A DNA stretch of 64,000 nucleotides from Marisa cornuarietis (GCA_004794655.1 SMMW01000588.1:558001-622000); one strand, 5' to 3'. Shown: positions 24,235 through 38,100, counted from the stretch's first letter. Numbers and translations: made by a program. The notes: generated by a model not told the origin, from the sequence alone.

Positions 24235-25997
24235 ACACAAACTTTTTACCTTCAATCGATGATGTCAGTACTTTGTAATAAGTCTCATAAGCAAGGTTTT
24301 GGAGATTATTGTTAGACTTGAAAGCTGTGAAATACAACTTGCATTGTCATGACAATGGCGGGATACTGTATCCAATAATAAAATTGTGCTGCATGGTGGA
24401 TGCAAAAGACTATGTATATTTGTCTCCTTTCATTTTTATCACTATTAGCCACTGATTTACATTGCTTCAAGGGTATGATGAAACCAAACATTTCCTAAGG
24501 AAATAAAAACTACTTGTACAAGAATATTATTTGCTTCTGGTATTTTTTTTTAAAGGTGTGAGTACAGTATCCCTCTATTTTACAGATAGAGAGGTATGAT
24601 AAGACAGAACAGCATGACTTAAAAGATGAACATGTAAGCCTTATCTTTATGTTGTAAAACTTTAAGTGCAGTTCCTTGCAAATTTTTTTTGCCTTTATTA
24701 TTTATCCTGCTGATAGCAGAATTTGAAAAAGATCACAATTTAGATCATCTAATACAAAAAATATTGATTCTATCTAGCAAAATAAAACATTTAATATTGC
24801 ACAAAATATAGATATGTGTAAATATAGCCATATATTACTTTAGAAGAGTTGTGCAAAAAAGATCATTTTCCTAAACCAAAATGTATAGAAACAGAGTGCT
24901 GCAATTAATCTGATTAATAAAATACATAAACGTAAAATAAAATGCCCCCATACCACACAATCTGATAAGGTACTTAGGAACCATATAAAGGTATAGATTT
25001 TTAAAAAAAATGTTTCACCAGTGAAAAAGTAAACAAATTTCCAGGGATTTTCCCTCCCCATTTACCCATTTGACTGAGCAGCAGTCACAACCAGCATTCA
25101 GCAACATAATATAATGAACATTTTCTGCATGTGCATTTCATTATGCTCACACTTCTTTCTCTTATCTAGACTCAGCTTATACAAAGCTAAAGAAGACATC
25201 ATGCACAAATTATATTAGTCAACAAACATGGAGATTTAGTTTCTACACAATTTAAAAAAAATACCAAACCTTGATCAGAAGTGATAACGATTTGTAAAGA
25301 GAGATCAATAATTAAAAATGAGATTCACTTTGTCTTCATCAAATACACACAAAATATCACCAAGTTAAACTGGCACTTGTAAAAAATGGTGTAACCTTAG
25401 GCCAGGTAACCCCACTAGGTTCTAGTCTAGTGGATGGCTAATGCAACAGTCAGCTAATATGAGCATTTTTGTGACAACTTTAGCTATCTTTGCCTATGTT
25501 CAGCATACATCTCTATAGCCACGTGTTGTATATATGCCACCTGATCTTCAGCATTAAACATAAGCTGTAACTCATTCAGATGTTGTATTAAAGGCACGTG
25601 GAGTATGGTAAACAAACCGAATAAAAGTATCATTAATGCATTTTAAAGAGGCACCATAATTTGTACTTTAGTATCAGAAATAATTTAAAAAGCCCCACAA
25701 AACAAGAGTAATAATTACTTTCCCTCAAAACAACAAATCCTACTCATGATGTTTTTCCCCATGCATTGCAGGAATTATATCCAGTCAGTTCCCACATCTC
25801 ATGGGAAAATTTTTCTATTAAAAATGTGACTATTGCCTATAGCCTGATGGACGAATGCTCAGCAATTTATAATATTGGCTGTTCAATAGATAGTATGTTT
25901 TACTGTGATTTAAATGTCTTTTTTTCTTATTCTTGACCTCTTTCTGTTGTTGCAACAGTACAAAGGCTGTTAATGTAGAATGATGACCATCATAGAA
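24235..25997. other. Convergent 3' ends of the lipid transfer and EndoU genes
   Basis: AT-rich, without exons. The left part holds the lipid transfer gene 3' UTR (AATAAA at 24377). The rest should be the long EndoU 3' UTR. A minus-strand AATAAA (TTTATT at 24694-24699) is a possible EndoU end, which would leave only about 300 bp between the two poly(A) sites. Confidence 0.5.
24377..24382 (+). promoter_or_regulatory. Candidate polyadenylation signal of the lipid transfer gene
   Basis: AATAAA lies 143 bp after the stop codon of the lipid transfer gene. It is the first canonical hexamer downstream. Transcript ends were not seen. Confidence 0.5.
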
Positions 25998-28517
25998 TTA
26001 CTTGAGCTTAGCGGCTGACATATAGGCAGTGCCTAGCTTGCGCTGTCGTCCAAGTCCAAAACTTTGGACGGTCAATTCTATCTCATACTCGCCAATCTGG
26101 CAGTTGGCTTTGCCATCCTTGTCTATCAGCAAGCAAATGGTGTATGCTGCAACCTCAAACTCAGGGCTCGAGCCAATAAAGCAGCTGCACATGGGTTTGC
26201 TGGCCACTCCACGCCAGTCAAACTGCATGGCAATCAGACGCACCACCTCATCATCTCGCACCTGCAATATTGTGAAGGTGTGACTTGGTCAGGCTTTGAT
26301 CGATGTCACTGTTCAATGTGATGATGTGCTGCATGACACAAACACCTCAGCATGTAGGTGTAATTAAGGATATGAACCATTAGATATTTACAGCATGCAA
26401 GAAAGGGAGAAGATAACCAGTAAGAAGCTAAGATGATTATGGGTTGCATCTACTCACACATATACACATTTGGAGGCATTCTTACACACACTTCATCGCA
26501 AGTGAGCTCATACACACACACACTCTCATCCCCACCCACCCACCGTTTCTCGGCGGAAAAATCCATGGTAGTTGATGTTGCCAGCCTTCTCTTGCAGATA
26601 GAACTGAATCCAGTTGTGCAAACCAATGATTTCATCTCCTCGTCCCTCTCCTACAAATACATGCTCAAAACTGCATGAATTGTCTCCCCTGAAAAAAAAA
26701 ATCTCACTACAAACTGTAATCAAAACAAAATATTTGATAACGGACAAGATATTTAACAAATGACACCCATTAGAACGTTAACTCTTATTATACTGGAGGT
26801 TTTGGGCGCTCTGCTACTTTGTTTTGGGTTGTGTTGCAAACACTTGCTGATCAAATGCAAACGTTGCAAAAGTAGATCAACATGTTGTATACCAAACTAA
26901 AGAAAAATGAATAAACATTTATGATATTAAAAAGGAAAAACCAAAGGAATCACAGAAATTGAAATATCTTTAATTAAATAATGAATAATAATTGTTAGCG
27001 TGGTCTGCTAAATGCCAATGATCAACAGGAATGTTTTATTGGCTTGAGACAATACACTTTAGATATAAAAATCTTAGTGTACATTCAATTGTCCTTAGAA
27101 TACCACAATTTTATTAAATTATAATTACATTTGGCAGTGATATTGCTGTTTAAATGTGTATACTATTTTGCTGGCCTTTGCTGCTTTGAGTTATCACATT
27201 AAAACTTTCTTTCCATGTGCAAAACGATGACAAAAATGATTTAAGTCTTATAAATGCAACCACAGTGAAATTTCTTTTTGTAAAAATTAATGCAAGATGC
27301 AGTATTTGAGATGTTATTAGTAACTGTTGATTATAAAAAGTAAACAAGAATTCAAATTGCATGTCTTTGTCATGAACAGTGGTTGCATGATTTGGAGGAA
27401 TAAAATTATTTTCTATACCTTCTTCCACATTTTCTTCACAAGCGACAATAAAAGAGTCATCCCCTAAATAAAAACATTCAGACTCAGAATCAGACCTTTT
27501 TTTTTTTTTACTAAATCTGAAATCGAAATCAACAATGCTCACAGCCTACATGTTTGCATTGTGAAAGTGAAAAGACTGTAAAATTGTGATTCTTTGTGTC
27601 ATCTTCCTATTTGTTTTACACACACATTATTTGAAAAATTTTACTTGAGTACAATGACATAAATTTTTAATCATTTTTAAGTACTCCTAAAGAAATAAAA
27701 TAACTTTTAACATTAAGTTTTGAAATAAACTGAGTGTTATTATATAGTGAGCAGCATTCGATCTTGTATTTTCAAAATTTAGGGCGACATATAGTGAGAG
27801 TTAAGCAACTGGGATATTCATTATGCTTCATAATGAATCATTATTTTATTCCTTATCATTAATAAAATCATTTTCAGTAAGTGTTATGACCATTGTAAAA
27901 AATATTTAATGCATTCCTACTTACCTGGCACCTTTACGTCTGTAAAGTTGGAACCAGATGTCATGAAGTAATTTTTTGAATTTTACGTCATCTATGGGAG
28001 CAGCTCCTTTTGACACAAGAAACTTATGAGCTTCCTGCATTACTTTTGTCTTCATTATGGCATCCAGGAAATCACTGTTTTCCTTACGCTCCTCCCAGGT
28101 GACAGATTCTTCTTTTGTCACATCCATTTCATAGTTATCTAGCAGGTTTCTGAAAGCTGTATGCACAAAATTGTTTTTCTTATATGCATATTATATCATA
28201 TGCAGATTGTCAATTTTTTTAAAAGTTTATGATCCCCAACAATCTGAGTTTTATGTTCAAAACCAACTAAAAGTTATACCAGTGAATAGCAACTTACTTC
28301 TGTAAGTCTCTCTTTTAAATAGCTTCTCTTCATCCACCCATGTAAAAAGATTTCTTTGGGAACTGTCAGTGTTTGTATCCCTTATATTTCTGATGAATCC
28401 TGCCAAGCAAACATATGAAAATAATAATTTAAAAAGATTATTTTATTTAAAGTCAGAATATAAGAAAATTCATCATATATCAAAAAGCAAAAATCTCACA
28501 TTTAGTTATAATTATAT

Positions 28518-28558
<41 letters not shown>

Positions 28559-29600
28559 CGGGGGAAGAACTACAGTTTTTTTTGCTACATTGTCAACCAA
28601 AGGATTTATTAAAAGACATGTATTGTTCATGATAGGTTTTCTGATAAATGTGTATGTGAGATTCACAATAACCTAAAAACAATACAAGTGAGCATGACGT
28701 ACAGTACCTGATTAAAAATTATGATTCAACTTTACATCACCTTTACACACCTTGTAGATTTATTTCATATTCCACTCCCGGGTAGCATTTGTTGGTGTCA
28801 ATCTCCCATAGCTTTGTAAGAATTTCTGACAGTTCTTTGTCTGGACTGAATCTATATAAACAATAAAAAGATCTTACCTGTTATAAGCAAAAGATTATGA
28901 AGATAATAAATATAAAAATAAATAAATAACAATCATCAAATTTTCATTGAGCTATGATTTTATATTAAAAAGAACTTCACAAGAGAATATGGAAATATCT
29001 TTAAACTGCCACTCTTCTGCTTCCTATATAGGTTACGTGTGACTCCCCCACACCCACCCACAACCCACACGTAGCTTTATCTACCACATATAATTCAATT
29101 TCCATGAATGTATCAATGACTAAATGAATATTGGTGTATAAGCTAGCATAGACCTACACATTTTATTTCAGTTTTATAGTTGTAATTTTATAATATTCTG
29201 TCGAAGTTAGATATGCACCAGATAGCGATGCGTCTCCGGTCACCATTTTTTCGGCCACACCCACTTCCCCCACTTACCGATCGCTTTATATCGATTTATA
29301 ACTTTAACGATTTTCATTATACTGAAAATACTATTTTTCAATATTTCACTAACTGACCTTCTGAGCTTCAAAAATGTCTCGACAGTCATTATAATTGTGG
29401 CACATTACTATAGTAGTAATATATACGTCTGACATTTATGTCTCACTTGAATAGTAAAGATGCTATTTTTATGTTTCAGCATGGTGCTATTAGAAAATAC
29501 ACTACACAACACTCTTGTAAATTATTTTTTTATTCTCCAACCGATTACAACGTTACTTAGAAAATAAGGAAAATGTTTGATACCGGGATATGTCGGCCAT
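25998..29600 (-). CDS. ENDOU: Poly(U)-specific endoribonuclease, EndoU/XendoU family
   Basis: Cytosolic or nuclear Mn-dependent RNase that cuts at uridylates, leaving 2',3'-cyclic ends (family knowledge). Six exons on the minus strand: 29600-29584, 28851-28751, 28399-28298, 28156-27925, 26688-26544, 26261-25998. All phases agree, giving 286 residues, close to frog XendoU (292). The catalytic residues are present: His in FEHVFVGE, His in GLHNWIQFYLQEK, and Lys in SKPMCSCFIG, just before the conserved SPEFE. N-terminal motifs are SEILTKLWEID, WVDEEKLF and LLDNYEMD. The first exon codes only MADIS plus two bases, so there is no signal peptide; this is the intracellular XendoU form, not the somatomedin-B-bearing secreted form. 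It is divergent from SELENOI with 172 bp between start codons. Confidence 0.93.
28516..28558. repeat. TG/GA compound microsatellite
   Basis: A TG run switches to a GA run at 28542, in an EndoU intron. Confidence 0.9.
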
Positions 29601-29772
29601 GATGTGTAGGCTTCAATGAATCTTCATCTTCGATCAACTTTGACCCATGTGTTCACGTGGTGAGGTGTGAAGCCATATGTACGCAATTACCATTGGCTAA
29701 ATTTTCTTCCTCGCGTATCTTTTAGACCAATCAGATCAGAGAAAAGTCTCCAGTTTGTCGAAAGTCTGCAGC
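29601..29772. promoter_or_regulatory. Compact bidirectional promoter region, EndoU / SELENOI
   Basis: Only 172 bp separate the EndoU ATG (minus strand, 29600) from the SELENOI ATG (plus strand, 29773). Both transcription starts must lie here or overlap the opposite gene unless 5' UTR introns exist. It contains ACGTGG at 29655-29660 and no obvious TATA box. Confidence 0.55.
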
Positions 29773-32700
29773 ATGGCGATCCACGGTTACCTGCTAAAAG
29801 AAGTTCTGGATGGATTCGACAATTACAAGGTACTGTCAAAATGAAAACTGGTGTCTAAAACAGTTAGGTATTCATCAGTTTCACAAAAATTTGGATTAGA
29901 TCGGCTTTAATAGAAGTGCTTTAAGGTATGCATTTTAGCCTTGTCAAACATAGTTACACCAAACACTTGGTCACACCGGCAACGTACATGATCAAACAAT
30001 ATAAAGATATATAAGAAATTTTGCTATGATGTAAGGCAAACTGGCATGTAATCAGCGTAATTTTCGTGCTCACATTTTTAAATTTCTTATTGACATACGA
30101 ATATAGCATATTAAGTAAAAATCAAAATGTCCAAATTTGTCAGAACACAGACTTCTTTCTGCAGTAAATGGTTACGCATTATTTGTTTTTCAGTACAGTG
30201 CCATTGACACAAGTCCTGTTAGCAACTATATCTGCCATCCATTCTGGAACAGGGTAGTTAAGGTAATATCTAGTTACTGCTTTTATTACTTTTATTTTAT
30301 CCAACTTATACAGTAAACTGTGAGGATAAACTTTCATGATATGTTTCAAGTTTTCAAGTTTTCCTTAATGCTGTTTGCCTTAGCTAGGCAAAATACCAGT
30401 TTATTATAGGCCCCTCTAACGTATGATTTTTGTAGTTTTTTTCGGCACAAAGATTTAGAATCTGCAACCTGGGATTTATCATAAGCTTAATAAAAACCTA
30501 GAGGTGTGTGTTTTTTCCCCTGGTTTCCATTGGCATGGAAGTTCTGCTAAACTCCTGTTTCTTTATGCTCATGATTAAGAGATTTTCCAGGAGAATTTGC
30601 TATCTGAGAATTGTAGAGAAACTTTACTCACATTTACTTTTCATGACAATGATTAAATCACCTTGGACCATATTTTAAAAAATGTAAGTGATTTAGCACA
30701 CTCACTCACTCTGTGACTCCTGAAATTCATTGCAAAATAGTATTGAAGAGTGTTAAAGATGATACCTAGATTTAATGTACCTGATTTATTTTAATATACT
30801 TTCCTTAAAGCATCCAAAATTTTAATACTTTTCAGCTGGTGCCAGTGTGGGTTGCTCCAAATCTCCTGACATTTTCTGGCTTCATGTTACTCATTGTCAA
30901 CTTTGCAGTGATGACGTTCTATGATCCACACTTTTATGCTTCCAGTAGGGACCAACTAGAGAGTCCACCCATCCCTAACTGGGTTTGGCTTATGGCAGCT
31001 CTCAATAACTTTCTTTCACACACATTAGGTGAGATATTAGTTTGAAAGGTAGAAACCATTTTATATACAGGGATTAGGTAATATTTATTTGCTGGTGTCG
31101 GTAAAGCTGCATTGATTTAACTGATGGTTACTAAAATTTGCACAGATTTTTCATTTGACTGAAATTCTTGTGACATAACATGTAACTAGCCTATGCTGTT
31201 TACATTCATTTTACTTTTTACTTATATTGGCTGTCTTCTGTTTCATAAATTGTGCAAAACTGTGATAGATTGTTTTAACTAAAATTAATCATCACTTAGG
31301 TGGATATAATTTTTTAAGTCTTGACTCAGTGTGTAATAGTCCTGAATTTGTTTTCTGGTGATAAAATAACTCTTTTGGAATAATAACAAACTCTTTAGGG
31401 TTATTAACATAAACTGTTGAATAGATGGATTTATCAGATATAATTGCAAGAGTTTAAGATAATAAGAATTACAGAGAAAAAGAAACAGGTCAGATTGCTT
31501 TCAGCTACAGGTATTTTTGTTTAAAGGCTGACACAAGCTTACCAAAAGCTAAGCTGAAAGTTGCTGATGGGTAAAATGTACTTTGGTCATTAATGTGTCC
31601 TAGGATAAGGGAGTGTAAAATATGAACATACCACACCTCAGTAATTATTAGAATTATTTCCTGTATTAATTTACATTTAGGTTAAGCTTGAAAGTTCATG
31701 TTTTGTTAATTTAGCATATTATGCATATTTTCTAACACGGAGAATGTCACCTTAATAATCACATAGCATATAATTTATTTCAGATGGAATTGATGGTAAA
31801 CAAGCACGCCGCACCAAGTCCAGCTCCCCGTTGGGGGAACTGTTTGATCATGGGCTTGATAGCTGGGCTGCATTCTTCCTGCCTGTTGGCTTGTACTCTA
31901 TATTTGGGCGTGGAGAGTTTGGGGTTTCTGTGTATCGTGTATACTTAGTTATGATTGGCATTATGCTGTGCTTCATCACTTCCCACTGGGAGAAATACAA
32001 TACAGGCATTCTTTTTCTACCTTGGGGCTACGACATTGGTCAGCTGGTAGGTTTATTATTATTAATGATGTTATGATTGCTGTTGTTCCTTTGATTCCTA
32101 TAGGAGTGAATAAGTCTTGTATAGGTGTAACATTATTAATTTTACATGGTATGACATTGCAACTCTGTCTTTTTAATTATTCTTTGTTATTATATGCCAT
32201 TTCTTGCTTTTTTTTTCACAGAGCAAGAAAAGTCAGTTTTTTTTCAGAATACCGTGTCATTCCAAACAAATCTTCGAAACATTTACTTTTCAGAATCTGA
32301 TTTTTGCATTAGTGATTGTGCTCTAAAGTTTCCTAAGAATAAATGAGCTCTATTAAAGGAAGGGGAGCCCAGTAGCGTAGTGATCAAAACAATCGATTGT
32401 CTCTGCTGCATTAAAAGGCCCTAGGTTCAGATCTTTTATGTGACACCTGTTCGCTGGGCTGGCTGTCAGGGGTTTACTCCAGTTTGCTCCCCCTGCTAGT
32501 GCAAAGTCACCTCTAGTTGGAAACAGGTCCTTACCAAACCAACAACCAGGCAGAAGGGGAAGATAATTTCCAAGATACCAAAGCATTTGACTTGCCAGTT
32601 TCATGACAATCACCAGGCACACACTTGCAGTTGCCACTACAAGTACTAATTTATAGAGTCCTGTCTTAAGAAAAATGTGAAAGTGTTTATTTTGTAACAT

Positions 32701-35178
32701 TGTCAGGGTGTCATTCCTATGTGCAGGGTATGACGTTGGTGTACTTGATCACCTTCTTCTGTGGTTATGAAGTGTGGAAATTTACCTTGCCTGTCTTACA
32801 CATGTCTACAGCAGAGTTGTTTGAAATGTGCTGTTACTGTGAGTTTCCTTTTTCCTGCAGTAGACACAAGTAACTAGAAAAGAACTTTCATGTGTGTGCA
32901 CGCACAGACATATATCTATGCAGGAACTACTAGATTTTAGCCATGAGGAAGCACTCAGAGGATACAGATAATATTACATGTTCATAGTCATGAAATTTCC
33001 TCTTTTTAATATTGCTTCAGTCATCATTTAAAAAATGTCATTTTCAGTTCATTGTTGGCATAAATTTAGTTAATTTATTTTTAATTTATGTTGCAGTGGG
33101 ATTCTTTGGTTTAACATTTCCATTCACATTTTGGAATATTTACAGGTGAGGTTTTTTTTTTCGCTTTTCCCAACCATTATTCACATTTATGCATTAACAG
33201 GCAAGATCCAAGACCTTGTGGTGGTGTAAAATGGCATTTAGTGTGTGAAATTAGTTGACATTTTTAACATAAATATAAATGTTACTGTGGTAAATAATAA
33301 AACTAAAGGTTATTTATGAAGTGCTCTATGCAACTACCAAAGGTGGCTCAAAGGGCTTGACAGATTCAAATGTACAAAAATAGATGACATTTAAGCCACA
33401 TCCTTATATCAATCCTTGAATAGTCATATACATTGTTTTTGCCATGAGATAGCCTTAGTTGCTGACTTGGCATAAAACAACAATTAACTAACTAACTTAA
33501 GCCACATCCTTCTAAGACTATATGCACCATACAAAACAAATTCATCCCTTTCTTTTGCAATGAATCATCTGTAGACATATCAAATTTTAGGCAACATATT
33601 ACAACACAAAGACAAAATAAAAAATACTGTTTATGCTTGCTGGGAAAAGGGTGCTTAATTGGTAAAAATTAGAGACAGAGTTTTGAGGTTTTTGTTTTTT
33701 TAGTTGGACATACATGCCAAGAAATCAGAGGATATGTGTTCTAGTTTTAATCTTTTTAGTGTTGATCTGGATGTGGGGGTTGACATGATAGTAACGGTTG
33801 ATAATCAGCATGCACAATAAAGTCATGGAATATGATCTGTATAATTTGGTAGATCTTATGCTGACAAAACTGGAAAGATGAGACCTTTTGGTGAAGCCAT
33901 GCGACCCCTTGCATCAACATTGGTCCTGTTTGGGTTAATGTTGCTGTGGGCAACTTTTTCTCCATATGGTATTTTGGACCATCAACCTCGTCTCGTCTAC
34001 TGGACAACTGGCACAGCCTTTTCAAATATTGCTGTATGTTTTTTTGTTTTTTTAATGGATCGCTAAGTTATACTGAGTTCTGCATTATGAGCTACCCGAT
34101 TTTTGAACGTTGAAGTTTTATTGTGTATTTTAGATAATGTCAGCTTATTCTTTCCTTGATTTTTTTAAAATTTACATTTGACTGATAGTCCGTTAAATGG
34201 TTTTCCAAGAAAACTTTGGAATTACACTTTTGGATGCATTTGCTTGCAAGTGCCTATAGCATAGACATAGTATATTTTCTTGCAGTATAGAGACTAGAAA
34301 CCTGTATAATGCAGAATTTCAGCACAAGATGCAAAGAAGCAATTTCCAGTGCTACTTAATGGGAAAATGCAGACTACAAAACTGGCAATGTGTCCATTGA
34401 CCATTTATATTTTCAAGTATTTTATAGTGATAATGCAAGAAAGGGCAATGGCTTATTTCTAAAAATTGTAACAGTGTTACATCTTCAAGCTGAATTTTCT
34501 CCATGTGTATGTCATTTTGATTTGCATACTACTTACAGTATCTCTTATTAGTATTTTCTAGATGTACTGTCATCATTTATAAAATGGTTAATTGCTTCTC
34601 AGGTGATAATAGTAATTGTATCTTTTGTGTCTTATTCATTACAGTGCCAGCTTATAATTGCGCAGATGTCAAACACGCGATGTGAACTCCTGAATTCTAA
34701 GTTACTGCCTCTCTTCCTTATTGTGGCTATGTCCCTTTTCATGGGACTTGATATAGGGGAAGTTTATCTACTTTGGGTGTACTGCATTTATGTCACCACA
34801 ACACACATATGGTTTGGCATTTCAGTGGTGAGTATATTTTTTAATAATTTAAATTTTATTCTTGTTTACTTCTTCCTAGTTTTTTTCATGTTTAAAATAC
34901 ATCCTGTAATGTGAAGTTTTGTAATGAACTGGTAAGTACAGTAATTTATTCCCTTACCCAGATTAAAATTCAGTTGCAGTTGTAAAATATGCCCATTGTG
35001 CATCTTTTGTATTTCTATTTTGTGGTTTTAGAATGTTTATCTTGGTTTCCACAAGAACTGCATTTATAGCACAGCAAGAGTCACAGTCCTGATATTTTGT
35101 ACATTTCAGGTACAGGAGATGTGTATGCATTTTAAAATCAATGCCTTTTCAATCAAACCTCAATCAGATGTGGAGTGA
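29773..35178 (+). CDS. SELENOI: Ethanolaminephosphotransferase 1 (SELENOI/EPT1 homologue)
   Basis: Golgi/ER membrane enzyme that transfers phosphoethanolamine from CDP-ethanolamine to diacylglycerol or alkyl-acylglycerol, the last Kennedy-pathway step to phosphatidylethanolamine. Nine exons: 29773-29829, 30194-30262, 30836-31028, 31784-32046, 32727-32838, 33097-33145, 33853-34033, 34645-34827, 35110-35178; all phases agree, giving 391 residues (human 397). The CDP-alcohol phosphotransferase signature D-G-x2-A-R-x8-G-x3-D-x3-D is complete at the start of exon 4. [18 protein letters not shown] follows, a stretch I recall as nearly identical in human SELENOI. Several hydrophobic helices follow. 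Human SELENOI has selenocysteine near its end (NSDU); here the matching end is QSDVE followed by TGA at 35176-35178. Read through, it would add seven residues to the next TGA at 35200. I called TGA a stop because no SECIS element was evident. Confidence 0.95.
32366..32548 (+). mobile_element. tRNA-derived SINE family 1, copy 2
   Basis: The 5' part carries a Pol III box A-like AGTAGCGTAGTGATCAAAAC, and 40 bp on a box B-like GGTTCAGATC (32424-32433). The spacing fits a tRNA-related head. The body (GACACCTGTTCGCTGGGC, GTCAGGGGTTTACTCC, CCTCTAGTTGGAAAC) is shared with 23230-23436. It sits in the SELENOI intron between exons 4 and 5. Confidence 0.75.
33310..33500. repeat. Degenerate SINE-like fragment in SELENOI intron
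   Basis: It contains GAAGTGCTCTATGCAACTAC then GGTGGCTCAAAGGGCTT, and ends GATAGCCTTAGTTGCTGACTTGGCATAAAAC. The ending resembles the tail seen at 57825-57855 (CCTTAGTTGCTGGCTCGG) and 58060-58090 (GATATAGCCTGGCTTGGTG). It is probably the tail of one SINE family. Confidence 0.5.
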
Positions 35179-38100
35179 TCAGGAAGAACAATGAACAAAT
35201 GAAACGCTACAGTCATTGTGATCTCAGCTACTGATGACAGACTTTCACTCAGTCCTGTTGTGTGCTTGATACTTCATTAGTTTGTCATTAATTAATAACT
35301 TCAAGTTCAGTGGCAGAGGTGGCAATGCCATTTTTTTAATTTATACTGAAAGGTGCAATGATGACAGGAGCATTTCACACTGTGATGCAAACATTTTCAA
35401 CTTACTAATCCTTAACTGAATGTGTAAAATGTGCTAATGTCTTTAAACACATAACATCTTTGGTGCTGGTCTCTGGTTTAACTTTGTGTAGAGTAACTTT
35501 GTGGAATGCACAGCTGCAAGAGAAATTTGCTAGATATTGACAGTCAAGCCTGGGATACTCTGATTTTTGTTTGGTAATGACCTTGTGCAGAAAATCCAGT
35601 TGGAGTAAAGTAGGGAGGCACCTGTAACATAAACATAATAACCTGCTGTGTTTTTTCCCCTCAGACACTTCTTATGCATTTTTTGTCCCACCTGTCCTCA
35701 CTAACCTGTGTATCCTCACTTTTGTACCTGTATGCACACCCATGTGTATGCACATGTGTAAATGGTCCGATAATTTTATGCATATCATGCATCATCTTAA
35801 TAGCATTATATCACATGTTTGTAAAAGTATTTCCATTGCCAACATGTTTTAGTATGAATAACTGATGGCTAGTTGACTGACATGGTGCTTTTTAGTCACA
35901 GCATTCTCATCTTTTTGAGAAAGTGTTTCATAGAAGTGTAATCATTCTTCTGTCCTTTGATTTGCTTGTTAATTTATTCATAAATTTAACAAGTAATGTG
36001 TAATATTTAATACTGGTAGGTATCTCAGGGAGATGAAGTGGAGCAAAGTATTTGTGCTTGTTTGTTGAAAGGAGTGTTCTATCAGCAGTATTAACAACTA
36101 CTGCATATGCAGAAGATTCATTTTGCATAAGCAGTCACTTGAAATCTTAAATAGTCATTAATTAAATCTTTGACCTGTATCATTTTTGTTATAATTTTGC
36201 CTTGATGTTACATCAGAGATTACTTATAAGTATGCAGCTTGTGCAACAATGTTATTTGTTGAGACTGAATGTGTGGTTTAACAACTTTCAAGAGGTGTGT
36301 GTGTGCTTTTGTGAAAATAAAACTTTTTTCAAAAGAACTCCAAAAAGGAAAAAGAACTGTGCTTCCAGATCTAGTTCTGTTTAAGATTAGAGAACTAGTC
36401 TTACTCCTTTCTACATTTTTTGTCACAGTATGCCTTGGTCTGTGTTATCAGTCTGTTTGACTGTTTTTCTTCTCTTTTCTTTTTTTGATTATTTTCATGA
36501 GAATTAGAAAAGCTAATGTATTTTTTAACAAAGCTTGTGGTCTTTGCTAATTTTGTAGAGAAGCTGGACAGCTGTTGAATTTTTTACCGTTAACATTTTG
36601 TTAAAAAAAGGCAGTTCACAACACTTGACTAATTCAGTAAAGTTTAAAGTGTTATGCTTATTTAGTTTATTATTATGACATTGTAGCTGCAGTATTGCTT
36701 TGTCTTAATATGTGTGAATTGATGTTTTAACAAAAATTAAATGATACTGTCTTCAGAGAACGTGCTAACCACATCATTTGTAGGTGTCAAAAGCATATAC
36801 ATTTTGTTGTAGAAGCATATTGCTTGATATGGTGATAAATGGTGCAGATAATAATTGCTGATAAACTAGTCTTTTACTCTGAACCATGACCAGTTGCATT
36901 CATTGTGTGTTGTATATTAATTTTTGAAATCTGCTCAAATACTACTTTCCAAATTTGTGTTGTATGCTTATCACATCAGTATATTGTACAAAATATATGA
37001 ATTGTACTTTGATTTTTTCAGACTTATGAGGATATAGGTCAAACTTTGCACATATATTGTTCTGATTACCTTTTTTGTTGTTGAAATTTTAGCTTTACCT
37101 GATACATGCCAATTTACATTTTTATAACAGCAGTTTTCTTATGTAAGATTTTCATCACTCCTATTAGCATCAATACCTGTACAAAACATAGTAGTGGTGT
37201 CTTCTTGTAAAATAAAGTACTGTGAAAATGCATACACCTAGCTATAGAAAGAATTGTTTTTCAAAGGGCACAGGAAGTCTGAAGTCTCTACAAATACTTT
37301 AGCAGCAGCTTGCTTGCAGACCTCTATGTTATCCTTCTATCTTAGTGTCTTAATGATGTTAAATAGCAGTACTACTAGTCTATTTTTAGGTCTTTTTATG
37401 TGTCACTGTTTGAAACACTTTGGCTTTTAATAATGATATTACATGCAAACTGCAGTCACTTTCAGTTTGAACCAGTAGCCCTCAAAAACGGTGTTTGAGG
37501 TCAAGGGAGACAACATCAAGGCCAATTGCATAACATGTTGCTAAACACTTGGTGGATGGCTAAACCGGAAAACACTTGGCTAAAATGCTTATTCAATCCC
37601 TAGTTTAGCTGACATGGCCACATATCACTTTAGAATTTGCCATTTTGCATCTTCCCATTATCCATTCCTTGTCTTTTGTAGCCTGGTGTGAATTTTATCA
37701 TTGTTTCACACAAATTAATTTTAATATACTCTGTTATGGTATTCTGGTTTTAACATTATGATTGTTTGGGGATAAACAGGGTGGTCGCACGCACATGTGG
37801 CTGACTGACAAGGAAATGTGGTTATTCATTTTCCAATTGAGTGATGAAAGATCACAGTGCAAATGTGTTTTAACTTATGAAGATGAATGAATTGTTCTTT
37901 CATATATTGTTGCAAGTCATGGTTTATGCATGTGCCACAGTAAATTGGGAATGTTCATTGCAGCAAAAATCAGCTTAAAAAGCAGATATACAGGTGTGGA
38001 ACAGGTGAAGTTATAGATTTAGTCTGCAGCATATATTTATAATTTGGCTTATCTGCACAATAAATTTATATGATTTCAGGTGTAGACACAAGCTGACTTG

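Noticed and set aside
24088..24278. Longer frame over the last exon ending SIDDVSTL
   Set aside because: It is out of phase with exon 36. The phase-0 reading gives an amphipathic helix ending at the TAG at 24232-24234.
37020..37070. Possible SECIS element for SELENOI (ATGA ... AAAC ... TGAT)
   Set aside because: Spacing is roughly right, but the helix next to the core has mismatches and an asymmetric four-base gap, and the flanks do not pair. Other ATGA cores in the 3' region were worse.
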